Assembly: GCA_936450465.1 (NCBI GenBank)
Contig: OW388303.1
Coordinates: 6,883,193 to 6,947,192, forward strand
Source of the DNA: Gibbula magus
Taxonomy: Eukaryota; Mollusca; Gastropoda; Trochida; Trochidae
DNA length: 64,000 nucleotides
Direction of reading: 5' to 3'
Made by a program: the position numbers and the translations under genes. Position 1 is the first letter of the stretch. The number at the start of each line of letters is the position of its first letter. The notes below the pieces were generated by a model that worked only from the letters and a program-made list of their open reading frames with translations, ran no database searches and was not told the DNA's origin. Shown piece by piece: positions 39,691-51,300 of this stretch.

Positions 39691-39890
39691 GAACATGGCC
39701 ATGGTTTTGAGCCAAATTCTATGACTAACGTCAATTTACCTTTTCTAAATTCCTCTTTGATCATAAACATATCGCACATGATTGTGAATTTATATAAATA
39801 TTTATTTTTTTTATAGCAAGAAAGAGATCATTGCTAAGCTAATTTACTTGATCCTAGTATGTTAATGTGTGTAACGTGTATTAGTTTACC

Positions 39891-40114
39891 CTACTTCCCA
39901 GTGCAAGGCATAATTCTTGCCAGTCTCCATTACTGGCTGATTTAGGCCTTGCAGTATTTCCTTAAGAAATCTGTGTTTAAAAATCCAGGCCCGCTATGCA
40001 TTTCTGGTGCAGCTATTCACTGTCTTGACACAACAAAGCGCGGGAAATACCGCAAGGGTTAAATCAGCCAGTAATGCAGACTGGCAAGAGTTATGCCTTG
40101 CGTTTGGAAGTTGT
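39891..40114. mobile_element. hAT-like MITE with 8-bp target duplication
   Basis: 224 bp with imperfect terminal inverted repeats (the left contains GCAAGGCATAATTCTTGCCAG, the right its near complement) extending inward about 70 bp. Flanked by AGTTTACC at 39883-39890 and 40115-40122. The 8-bp duplication fits a hAT-type transposase. No coding capacity. Confidence 0.85.
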
Positions 40115-42325
40115 AGTTTACCATGTCTAGGTCATTATTCTGTTCAGGAACAAATTATTTCACTATAGATACGTGGGGTAAATTACTAAAATGCTATCAG
40201 AAACAGAATAACAGAATATTTGATGAATAAACAAAGGATTTCACGAATTTTACTTAACATCAACTTACCTAGACAGGTATATTACAGGTATAGTCACACC
40301 TTGCAAAGAAACGTATCTGTTCAGAACGAATCTGATTGAACCCCGTGAGGTCATGAATTAGGGCCATTTATATTGCAGCGACTAATTGATTAATTAATTA
40401 AACTACACACGGTAATACCCTTGACGTGGTACAGTTTGTTGACCTCATGACGACATTGTATTATAAGTAGGGTTGCATTGGGTTCAGGTAAGTTGAATAT
40501 ATTCAAGTTCATATAAGTATATAAGTATTTTTAACCTACCAAAAGTTGACGTTTTCAGCTAGTACTTTTTAAAGTAATTTTGTAATTTACTTTGCTCATT
40601 GATAATTTGATTATTGATTTGAATGTTAGGAATAAATTATGTTATTAAAACTTTACATAATCATTGTTTCGATAACAGACAGATTTCTTTCGTAGAGTGG
40701 CCATGAGGCCAACAATACAATGAAATGACCCCATTTCATACATACTGCACAATGTTTTGATGTAAAATGTAGTGTTTCTTTTACTATGATAATACAAGTA
40801 CTGATTAATAATAATAATAATGAGAAAGGCAGCGTTAAAGTTGTTCTTTTTAAACATAACTCCAACGTTGAAAAGTACTTGAAATGTACCTTTTACATCA
40901 AGTACTTTTTCAGTGTACCTAAATCCATGTAGAAGTACATTATCCAGTGATATTAAATGTGCTTATACGTACATCAGGCACATTGAACATTTGTATATAT
41001 ATACTACAATACAATGTTTTGACGAACTGGTTACACACGGTTTGAGGACCATCCAAATTGTCAATACTGTATTTGTAGTTCATTTTATTACCCACATGGT
41101 CGAAAATAACCGAGTTAATATTATTGATATAAGCACATGTGCACATATCACTTTTACATAGCAACCATTGTTTCACCACGACTGTCCGTATTTTATTGTC
41201 TATGACGTCAAAAAACGATTGTTCGTGGCGTCACTGTAGCTTGCCGTCGCAAGAGAAGTAGGCCGTTTCCTGACTATATTTACGCAAATAATGCAATAGA
41301 ATGGGTAATAATTGTGTTTATATACATAAGAAACTATATATCATATATGTGCATGAAAACCGAATGTTGCATCTCTACATCCGCCCCAACCCACTCATTC
41401 ACCTGTTGTACAGCAACGATTTTGGCAATGTGTTTTGCAAATTTCACTATTGGTTTAAAATAATAATAAATATGTATGTGTAAATGGTTGGATAAAAGTT
41501 TAGGATCGATATACCAGCTGACGGTTTATTACTAATGAAACTAATGAACACTATCTATAAACTATCAACTGGTTGTGTGACATTCAAGAACTTGTAGTTG
41601 CAATAAAGTAGAAGATATTGATTTTTTTTTATTCACGGTTCACTGATTTCCACGCTTTGATTAATGTATTGGCTTAGAACGTCGCCATTTTTTGCACAAC
41701 ATACTCTTAGTTACTGACTTGTCATATGAATTTTAAAACATTGATATGCACGTGAGTGTTACGAAACAACCAGTGACCTTTGTGCCTGATTCATCAAATG
41801 TTTCCAACAAACTATATACAGTTCAATATCCTGTGTCAATCTGCTACCTGGTGTTCAAATTGAAATTGATTTTCAGAATGAAGTCAGTATGAGGTCAATT
41901 TGTTGAGTAACATTTGTAGAACCATGACCTTATTGAACCGCACGTAATATGTGTGACTCTTGAAGTAGTTGGCTGGTATGTTATAAGACACTGTCAGATC
42001 TAACAATTATGATATTTTCAAGGGCATTTATCAGTTAAAATAAGACCAAGATTTCCACTGAGTGAAATAGCATGTTATTCTACGCATCTACCCTTTAAAT
42101 CACGTAACGTCATTGACTTCAACTAAAATAAAGGCGGCCCAAGTCATGGATAAATGCATTCTTTTTGAAGTTATAGCCATCGTATTCGTCCATGCTGACT
42201 ACCCGGAAGGACATGACATTACACCTAGCACCTGCTATTCTGGGTTGCATACATGGTTTTCTGGTCTAATGAAAAACTTAAACGATATGAATATAAAATT
42301 TCAGGCCTTCACTTTCATTTCTCAC

Positions 42326-42389
42326 AAGTCCAGTGCAGTGGTAGAGCGTCCGGCTTAAAGAGCGAAGGGTTTCAACTTCGAATCCCACG
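42326..42389 (+). pseudogene. tRNA-like sequence, degraded
   Basis: 'cagtgcagtggtagagcgtc' resembles an A box and 'cttcgaatccc' a B box, with 'agcgaagggt' between as in the copies at 23,315 and 26,956. Stems do not close; probably a tRNA-derived SINE head. Confidence 0.5.
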
Positions 42390-42462
42390 ATCTCAAATAT
42401 AAACATCTCAGCTGTTTACTTTTAGATAATTGTTGTGGTTCAAGGAGGGTTTTTTTTTTAGA

Positions 42463-42654
42463 AAAGAAGTTACCTACAAAACAATAGACGAAATCCGAGC
42501 AATATTCATAAATCAAGGAGAAGCGCCGCGGTATGTTGAGAGACGATTTACCCCCGACTGGCAAGAGTTGCTGAACATCAGTGAGGATTCGAAGAGCTTC
42601 CTCGTCCTCTGTATCCATCTAACCTGTCCACGTGCAGTGCAGGTCTTTGTCGTT
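42463..42654 (+). other. Candidate exon of unknown function
   Basis: A strong acceptor (poly-T then AG, near 42,460) precedes a hydrophilic open frame reading KEVTYKTIDEIRAIFINQGE and then RRFTPDWQELLNISED. The codons look protein-like but I recognise no family. The opposite strand is open too (MDTEDEEALRILTDVQQ..), so strand is uncertain. The frame continues to 43,035 only because it runs into the LINE tail. It could be an exon of an unmodelled gene or a decayed transposon. Confidence 0.25.
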
Positions 42655-42964
42655 CTACATATAGTGACACACAAGACCCATGTTGGTCATTTTAAAATAG
42701 GTTTAATGAAACAATTTAAGTTATCAGAAAGTGATGCAAGGTTGCCAGATGAAGTCATATGTACGTTTGGGTTCGAACCCTTTTCGTCACGGTGGTCCTG
42801 GCAGGGACACACTAATGATTATACAACTCTGACAGATGTCTTGGATCTTTTCGGGTGCATGGTTATCACGGCTCACGCATTAAATACACCATGGTTTAAC
42901 TGTTTCACTAAGACACCAAAACGATACGCCTCAGCTGACAACAGAGGGAACAAGCTCAATCAAT

Positions 42965-44059
42965 CTTTATTTCGTACTGAAGAGGCCTTTAGGCCTGTAG
43001 TACATTTGCATAAGTCATGTGAATTTAATATATAATATATTAGTACGCTATGGCATTTTTTCTACAAATCATAGCTTTATTAATATACATAGAAAGATTT
43101 TGTAACGTTCTTTGATTTGTACTACTCATTAAACTAGATAATTTAGTGATACTTGGATGGACATAGTAATATTGTTTAATATACTTACAACGTAGTGATT
43201 ATATAGTGAACAAGTGAAAAGAAAGTGGTATTCATCTTCAATTTCGTTTAAATTAGAAAGTGTACATTATCTGTCTTCTCTTTTAATATTTCTATACCTG
43301 CCATTTTCAATAAATAAATCATGGGATAAACATCTAAATTTTGCTAATGATCGTCTGTACTTTTTATATCAACACATGATAAGTAAGCTTCTTTTAACAG
43401 ATCCTCTTTAAATATTGCATAATAGAAACATTTTTTCGACAGAGTAATTTTATCACAACATGTTTGAAAATATATATATCTTTTAGCCTTGTCGTTAGCG
43501 AATGGATGAATAACTTATGATATTCTACATATTGTGAATTCCAAGCATTCCCGAAGCCGATAGAGAACAGTAGGCTTCTGACACGGGATGCCCAATTTCT
43601 TTGACCATTAGTATCGTACAAAAGCATCATATTATAACATTTTTTCGGTATTCTATTAGAAGGCATAGCTAGAAGTCTTAACCAATATTTAACTGCATTT
43701 ACGGTAGTGCAAATATAAAGTGGAAACCTCCAAACTTCACCATAGACCATAACACTGGGTGTGGTTGGTTTTACTACTAGAAATTTCTGACATGCGTATA
43801 ATTGAAACTTTTCAATTACCTCCGTATTTTGCAAACCCCATACTTCTGAGCCATACAATAATATTGGTTTTATTTTTGCATCAAAGATTTTGAAAAAGGT
43901 CTGGTGTGTGAGATCGCCTAAGATACGTGTCTGCCTCCAGATACCGATGAACACTTTTTTAGCTTGGGTTGCTGCCTGATTGAAATGTTTGTACCACGAG
44001 AAGTTTCTGCTATACTGATGTTGTTGGTGGAAACATCGCAGATTGAGGTCGCCCGCCAA
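42965..44059 (-). mobile_element. LINE ORF2 C-terminal fragment (non-LTR retrotransposon)
   Basis: A 221-codon open frame (43394-44059) contains FDAKIKPILLYGSEVWG, the motif that follows the reverse-transcriptase core in many LINEs, then RFPLYICTTVNAVKYWLRLL. Downstream, after stops, comes KFRCLSHDLFIENGRY, the start of the C-terminal zinc-finger region, then a 3' end with 'aataaagattgattgagc' near 42,965. The RT core and endonuclease are missing, so it is 5'-truncated and dead. Confidence 0.85.
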
Positions 44060-44089
44060 TTTCCATCATTTACATACTCTAACAACGTA

Positions 44090-44400
44090 TAAGCAGAAAG
44101 ACTTCCGGTTGCGACGTAACGTCAAGACCGACACATCCGACGTCATCACCAGAGAAACCGCTTCCAGGCAGCATCAAACACAGCTCGATACACCGTAGGA
44201 TGCAAGGGGCGTCAAATCAGCAAGACAATGTCCGACCACACGATACGCACCTTACCAGAGACTTCCTCGATCAAGCAGGAATCCCCAATTGTTCCTTGGC
44301 CAGCCGTCTCACCACACCTTAACCCCATAGAAACACCCTGGTATGCGCTTGGACCAAACGTCAACATCAGCCAATCAACGTTGCAAAGTTGAGCCTGGCG
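44090..44400 (+). pseudogene. Tc1/mariner transposase fragment
   Basis: Translation gives GASNQQDNVRPH (second catalytic Asp region) and, after one frameshift, VPWPAVSPHLNPIETPWYAL, the conserved (S/P)PDLNPIE block with the third acidic residue. The order and spacing are those of the transposase C-terminal half. The rest is absent. It abuts the LINE fragment. Confidence 0.8.
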
Positions 44401-44739
44401 TAACAGTAGGAGTGGCAAAATAGCCCCGAGCATCGTTTCCATGGTTACGCGAATCTATTCTACACCGACTCCGTGCTTGTTTGCAGACTCAGGCAGGTCA
44501 CACTTGCAGTTGAGTTACGTATGTGTGTAAATCTTGACGCGTTACCCAAAATGAATATTGGTTTTACGTTTTCAATGTGTGTCCATATATATTGAGCATA
44601 AGCTTAAGAGGGAAAATGTTTATGTCTTGTTTGGATATGTTCTTGGTCTGTTCTGGTTAAGAGTTACAATACATTACAATAGGCACAGTAGGTGAAGAAT
44701 CTTAAACGAAGAGATTTGTGAATGGCATGTGAAACATTG

Positions 44740-44823
44740 AACAGTAGTTCGTCCATTAATAGTTCTTGTATTTGTTTATGTTGCTGATCACAGCTATATT
44801 GTCGTAGCTTATCACTCATACAC
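44740..44823 (+). repeat. Inverted dispersed repeat, copy 1
   Basis: About 85-90 bp including 'attgaacagtagttcgtcca' and 'ttgtcgtagcttatcactca', found inverted at 48,428-48,515 with few changes. Confidence 0.75.
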
Positions 44824-45699
44824 ATTGCAAGTTTCGTATTTCAAACTATTCTCAATTTCATATACATATTTTACTCAATAAGGATTATACCATACTCGAC
44901 GAGTCGTAATGCTTCAAGCGACCGTTGTCTCACTCAGCTTCCTTCTTGAGGAGTGGAGAATTATAAGTCGTCAGGCAGGCACACTTTCGAGTGTAACAAA
45001 ATCTCGTTTTTCCAACTTTATTCACGTGAATTATACAGAAGTATCTCTTGAATTTCAGAATGAAAATGTTTTTGACTCTCAAAATGATTTATTCAAATAA
45101 CATGTATGTTTATCTCATAAGAAAAGAGTAAACAAACACAGAGACAGCTGTAGCATGCGGAGGTTACCTAAAATATGAAGTCTTTCAATTGGTACACAAT
45201 GTAGGTCTAAACTCATCACAACGTGGAGAATTAGTAAATAATGAAATTGATATTTACACAGTATATAATATAACCTATATCTAAAATCTTTAATAAGAAC
45301 ATACTGTGAACTTCATCCCAAAACATTATAACAGATAACATATGAATGTGGTACAGATTTTTTTAACTAAAATGTCCAAAGTCTACATACAACTGAGTTC
45401 AAACTGGAAGAAGCAAGATTAATGAAACTGGTTGATTACATCGAGATGTGTAATATTCTAGGTAATGCATACAATGACGACCTGTATAAAAAGTCCTTCT
45501 CGAATAATATTTATAAATGTATAAATATACATTCTCCTAAAACCCATAACCATCTGGTAGGCTGATTATCCACCGATAGGTTCAAACTGAATCTCAGTGA
45601 GTGATCACAGTGACTCGATGGCATACAGAATCAACTTTGTTACCTTATGAAATGACATACACACTAAAAAAAGGTTCTAAAATAAAATTTAAAAAAGGG

Positions 45700-45930
45700 A
45701 TACCTTTACTTGTTGCGTTCTAAAATAAACAAACAATGGCAAACAAACTCAAAATTGTTCCATTCTAAAATAAACAAACAATGGCATACATACTCAACAC
45801 TGTTACATTTTGAAATATAAAAACACTGGCATACAAATTAAACATTGTTCCATTCCAAAATAAACAAGCAATGCCATACACAATCAACATTGTTATTTTC
45901 TAATATAAACACTCGCATACACGTTCAACT
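45700..45930. repeat. Degenerate tandem repeat, about 60-bp unit
   Basis: Four or so units contain 'ctaaaataaacaaacaatgg' and 'catacacactcaacattgtt'. Another unit lies at 46,462-46,520, beyond the LINE fragment, so the array was probably interrupted by that insertion. Confidence 0.75.
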
Positions 45931-45949
45931 TTACTTGTTACTTTACTTC

Positions 45950-46459
45950 TTATCGCTCTGCCCTTTCCAAATTCAGATCTGGTACCGCCCCTTTTACATT
46001 GGAAACCGGCAGATATACAAATAAAGATGTGAGTGACAGAGTATGTTTCGAATGTAGTGAGAGTGTTGAGGATTAAAGACATGTGCTTTTTACATTGCCC
46101 TGTGTATGACGAGTTGCGTGAAAGGTTGTATGAAAATGTCTGTTTAAGCTATCCCAACTTTAAAGAGCTCTGTGATGAAGATAAATTTGTTGGGTTTTTT
46201 TACCGCCAAAACCTGCTTTTATATTTTACAAGAAAGGAAGCATATATTGTATGGCTAATATTATATTTTATATATGTATACATTCTTTACTTATAACATT
46301 AGCTTTATATTTTTATATTTATATTTTATATTCTTTTTAGCAAGATAGTCTCTCATAACCCTTACAGGGTGGCTCACTTTTATGTCATTTATAATGTTTA
46401 TTTATGTTTGTATTTTATGTGAGGTGAGACACTAATAAAATATCTGTCTGTCTGTCTGT
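45950..46459 (+). mobile_element. LINE 3' end with (CTGT)n tail
   Basis: Reads ALSKFRSGTAPFTLETGRY, then CFEC and HVLFTLPC (CX2C zinc finger), a frameshift, and YDELRERLYENVCLSYPNF. This is the C-terminal tail of the same LINE type as at 42,965-44,059. An AT-rich 3' UTR follows and the element ends in a CTGT microsatellite (46,443-46,459), the usual LINE tail. An in-frame TAA and frameshift show it is dead. Confidence 0.85.
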
Positions 46460-46705
46460 TAAGCTCTAAAATAAACAAACAATGGCATACACACTCGACA
46501 TTGTTTGTTACGTTATGAATTAAGTAATCACCACTAAAACACTCTAACGTTTGAGCAACACGGCATAATAACGTTCTGTAACGTTCAGCGTCCCCCACTG
46601 TGGCTGTAATGTTAAACATACACGGGAGAAGTGTAATGAAACCTATTGGCAGATACACGAATGGTTTGTTTCGTTAAAACATACACAAATTATAGTGGTT
46701 GAAAC

Positions 46706-47370
46706 GGGCATGCGCGTTTTGGTAACGTATATACAATAAACAGTAGTTGTTTGCTTATTGTATAATTAAAAAGCGAAAATGTCCATAACATTTCTTCATC
46801 CACAATTAACAGTGAATGAAACGTGTTGGTACCTGTAATGATAAGACAGATTGTACAGTTTGTATAATTTCTAATTTGTCGCCATTCAACCCCAGTTGAA
46901 ATTTGCGGATGTTGTGGTTGTTTGGAAGTAGTGGATATAACAGTGGTGTTTTGTAGGTAAGTGCTACTTTTTGGGGGCGTGGAGACATTAGCATTATTAA
47001 GGTTAACCTTAACTCCCATTCTTTAACATTGCACTATAAGGTAACCTAAGTGACTTACGATCATCTTAGTGCTTCGTGAAAGGGGGCCCAGGCCTATATA
47101 GTGGCGACGTTCGGCTTCCTACATTGAGCACGTTATCGTTTTGGTAACATATATACACTACATATATACTGTTTCCTTCTCATGTAATACAAAAACAAAA
47201 GTGTCCGTAACATTATTTCATCCACAATTAACAGTGAAAGAAACGTGTTGGTACCTTAAATAATAAGATCGATTGTTGAGTTTGTATAATTTCTGGGATT
47301 CGTCCTTATTCAACACCCGTTGATATTCGGTGATGTTGTGGTTGTTTGGCAGTGGTATACAACAGTGAAA
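46706..47370. repeat. Old tandem duplication, two units of about 240 bp
   Basis: 46,706-46,955 and 47,130-47,370 share 'tttcatccacaattaacagt', 'gaaacgtgttggtacct', 'agtttgtataatttct' and 'gatgttgtggttgtttgg' in the same order, with many substitutions and indels. Frames in either copy are not conserved, so it is not coding. Confidence 0.8.
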
Positions 47371-48017
47371 GACAAGCTTTAATCTACACACGATGACTGT
47401 TACACATACCAAGGTTTTTTCAGCTAAGAGATACTATTTTTTGCATGGAGGCAACAGCCTCGAAGCTGCATATTGAATGTGTTTCCCATTTTTAAATTCG
47501 GCACTTTAAACCTGGCATACATGGTTTACTACATCTGCTCCACAGTTTCATCAATGCAACATATTTCCCCTTCACATATTGGATTCCTTATAAGCCTTAT
47601 AAACGATCTCAGGACGCCCAGACAGACGAGTTCAGTATCCCCCCAACTACGCTGGGCAGGGATAACGCGATCATACCAGTTAGGCTTCCACTACCATTAG
47701 ACTAACTGTTCTTGTTTAGGCAACCATACAAATGTTCTGTTTAGTGAGGCATATATCAATCCAATTTCATTGAGATCAGACCGACCGTAACGTCGAACCT
47801 CGCTGTGTTTCTGAGAACTGCTTCGCGGGGGTCAAGTCTCGTGACCTTCACTCCAGCCAATTCAGAACCAAGCCAGAACCTATTCGATATCTAAGCGGGG
47901 TTAATGTATTTAAATTCAAAGAAGGTGAAAGGGGGGGGTCACAGTAAAGGTCACAAGGTCCCTTTCAACTATACGCAGATCAAGTACTAATGTTACGAGA
48001 ATTACCTTCGGTCTGGT

Positions 48018-48023
48018 TTTAAT
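48018..48023 (-). promoter_or_regulatory. Candidate poly(A) signal ATTAAA for GGCT
   Basis: ATTAAA on the minus strand about 57 bp after the GGCT stop codon. It is the nearest plausible signal. Confidence 0.35.
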
Positions 48024-48079
48024 TATCAATCAGCCAACATATATAAACATCCTTGAATACAAATCACTAAAAATACGTT

Positions 48080-48386
48080 TTACGTGTTTTGACTTTTTTG
48101 ACTGTTTTGACTGTCTTGACTGTTTTGACTTTGTAGACTCTCAAGGACAGACCGGTACAGAGGTACAGTCCCTTTAAATCCGTTATCCTGTATTGCTTCC
48201 AGCTTCTGTATATAATCCACCGGCAGCTGGCTTTGTTTCGCCCCTCGCACTATGACGTCTTTATAGTGAGGCGACGGTTCATGAGTGAAGTCGAACTCGC
48301 CATCCAGCTCGTACGTCCTACAGACGTATACGTCACCCTTCTGTGACGTCACAGGCACCTCGCGGCGGAAATATGACGACTCCTGT
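48080..48386 (-). CDS. GGCT: GGCT exon 3 (catalytic Glu, C terminus)
   Basis: 307 bp. Acceptor atcAG|A completes Arg90, then QESSYFRREV with catalytic Glu92. The last 18 codons are an in-frame minisatellite (SQNSQDSQNSQKSQ), from a run of 'gactgttttgactgtcttga' on the plus strand. TAA at 48080-48082. Confidence 0.95.
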
Positions 48387-51300
48387 CTGATAAAAAGAAG
48401 AGAAACTCTGTAGGTAAAGGTGGGCTAATGAGTGATAAGCTACGACAATATCACTGTGATCAGCAACATAAACAAATATAAGAACTATTAATGGACAAAC
48501 TACTGTTCAATGTTCAACACGTCATTCGCGTCAAGATCGGTTCCTACGCCTATGCTACAGTTGCTTTGTCAAAATAGCCTACTTAACATAACATCGCCAC
48601 TAAACACGCATACAGGAGGATGCATGGCTGAAAAAATGAAATTTAACAGTGTAAGTAAAATAGACAATGTAAGTTGATATGTAGGTCTTTGGCAGAAAAT
48701 TCTGATGTTGATTTGATTTTTTTAAACGATTTCCTACTCGAAATTATATGTCATTTAACGTTTTGTCTAGGCTAAATGGTGGTTAGCATACGCCATATAA
48801 GAGAGGATTTGCAGGTATTGAAAATCTTGAGAACTTTATTAGTAATCAATCCATTGACATTACTCGGACTATACACAGGTGAACAGTTGACAGTACACAG
48901 TTCGCACTTAGGGAAAATTGGTCGTTCATCTCTGTTGCGCAACTTATTTGCGCTCAACTTCACCTGTGGTCTATATCACATGTATATGGCTAAAATAGAG
49001 AGTCATAGAGACAGAGCATTACAAAACATTGATGCAAAGTTTGAATTGAAGTCCCCCCCCCCCCCCCCCCCCCCCAAAAAAAAGGGATTACCTTGGCAGT
49101 CAGATACATATTGGAACTGGACTGTCAACATTCTCAGTCAATCACCCCTGCTGCCGATCGTGTCGCCGGACGATCCAATAATGAACAACATGTCATATAT
49201 ATTAAAGTCCGTAGATTGGCCCTTAAATTCATTGTACCTTGTAAGTGTTTCGATTATAGAAGTGTGATGAGTCTTGCTATAGTTCTTTGTTCTCCGTAAC
49301 ATTGTTTCATTAATATAGACAGTATACCCACCTATCCAGACTGTCGCTGTCCGCCAGGTCGAGTTCCCACACCGTCCCCCACACGCTCTCCCCCGGGTCC
49401 TCCCTGATGGTGGCCGCCGCACCCCTCCAGCCCGAGTCCTCAGGGGAGTAGGACAGGTCGAACGTCAGCCGGAAATTCTAGAATATAATTGAAAAATATA
49501 TCTAATGTGAGACGGAAATACGTGTATATAAACAAATAATTTCAGGCTGTATACCAAATTTGGTGAAGATTGGTCAAGTATTAGAGATCTGCTCCGGAAA
49601 CAACCCTACCCTACAAATAAACAAAGTCCATAGATTTACCATGGAAACAAAACAAAAATAAAAAAATTAAAAACCGAAACCCCCAAAAGACACATCTACA
49701 TGATATGAGGAAGCTGTATACCAAATTTGGTGAACATTGGTCAAGTAGTTTTAGAGATCTGCTCCGGAAACAATAAGAACGCCGACGCCGACGGGAAATC
49801 AGCAAAAATCAATGTCTCCTGACCCTTTGGGGGGAGACATAATACAGAATTAAGATGACTTGTATTCCCCCCCCCCCCCCCCCCCCCCCCCCGATTCGCC
49901 AATGCAATTGTGCTGAATGTAATAATACTTAGCAGCTTGTTCTAGTATCGTTTGTAATACTTCATTTTATATCTGAAAATATTTATGTAATAAATTATAC
50001 CACTATTAACACCCACCATAATTTGGTTAAGTAACAGCTGCTCCTTCACGGTAGATATACTTTTATAATTTTGAAAAGTTTCATAATCATTAATTCAGTG
50101 TGGCGCAGGTGGGGATCCTTTATACCATCTACCATACGAAATAAAATAAATAATCATTTCTGATTACATAATTTAATAATAATAGCCTGTGACTTGCTTC
50201 GCTTGTCATTCGCGTCCGCCAGTCATACGCCTTCGGTCCGTATCAACTACCTACGCGTTTCGCCAGTCACTCGCCTAGCTTATCACTACGCGAGCGGACC
50301 CTTCGCCAGTCATTCGCCTTTGGCTTGATTCTACTGAACTAGCATCTACTCGCAAGTGTCTCGCTTACGCCAGTCACTCGCTTTGCTAGTCTATCGCCTT
50401 AGGTTGGAATCAACTTGACTCGCTCCGTCTCGCCAGTTATTGGCTTCGCCTACCGTTCGCCTTTGGCTCGATTCTACTTGACTCGCATCTACCCGCCTGT
50501 GTCTCGCTTACGCCAGTCACTCGCTTAGCCAGTCCATCGCCTTAGGTTGAATCAACTTGACTCGCTACGCAGCGAACCCCCCTTCGACAGTATTCCCCTT
50601 TGGCTCGATTCTACTTGACTCGCATCTACTCGCCAGTGTCTCGCTTACACCAGTCACTCGCTTCGCTAGTCCATCGCCTTAGGTTGAATCAGTGGGGTTC
50701 GTTTCGTCTCGCCAGTGATTCGCTTCGCCAGTCACTTGCTTCGCCAGTCTTTCACCTTAGGCTCGATTCTACTTGACTCGCATCTACCCGCCAGTGTCTC
50801 GCTTACGCCAGTCACTCGCTTCGCCAGTCCATCGCCTTAGGTCGAATCAACTTGACTCGCGACGCGGCGGACCCCCCTTCGACAGGTTCCCCTTTGGCTC
50901 GATTCTACTTGACTAGCATCTACCCGCCAGTGTCTAGCTTACGCCAGTCACTCGCTTCGCTAGTCCATCGCCTTAGGTTGAATCTGTGGGGTTCGTTTCG
51001 TCTCGCCAGTGATTCGCTTCGCCAGTCACTTGCTTCGCCAGTCTTTCGCCTTAGGTTTGATTCTACTGACTCGCATCTACCCGCCAGTGTCTCGCTTAGG
51101 CCAGTCACTCGCTTCGCCAGTCTATCGCCTTAGGTCGAATCAACTTGACTCGCTTCGTCTCGCAAGTGACTCGCTACGCCAATCATTCACTTCGCCAGTC
51201 ATTCGCCATAGGCTTGATTCTACTTGACTCGCATCGTCTCGCCAGTGTCTCGCTTAGGCCAGTCACTCGCTTTGCCAGTCTATCGCCTTAGGTCAAATCA

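Larger units (their letters stand above)
38791..42325. other. Intergenic stretch without supported genes
   Basis: Between the peroxidase 5' region and the relics at 42.3 kb I find no exon with recognisable protein similarity. It contains the interspersed repeat at 39.5 kb and the hAT-like MITE at 39.9 kb listed separately. Confidence 0.4.

Noticed and set aside
42430..43035. 201-codon frame as a single gene
   Set aside because: Its second half runs into the tail of the minus-strand LINE; only the first part is kept as a candidate exon.
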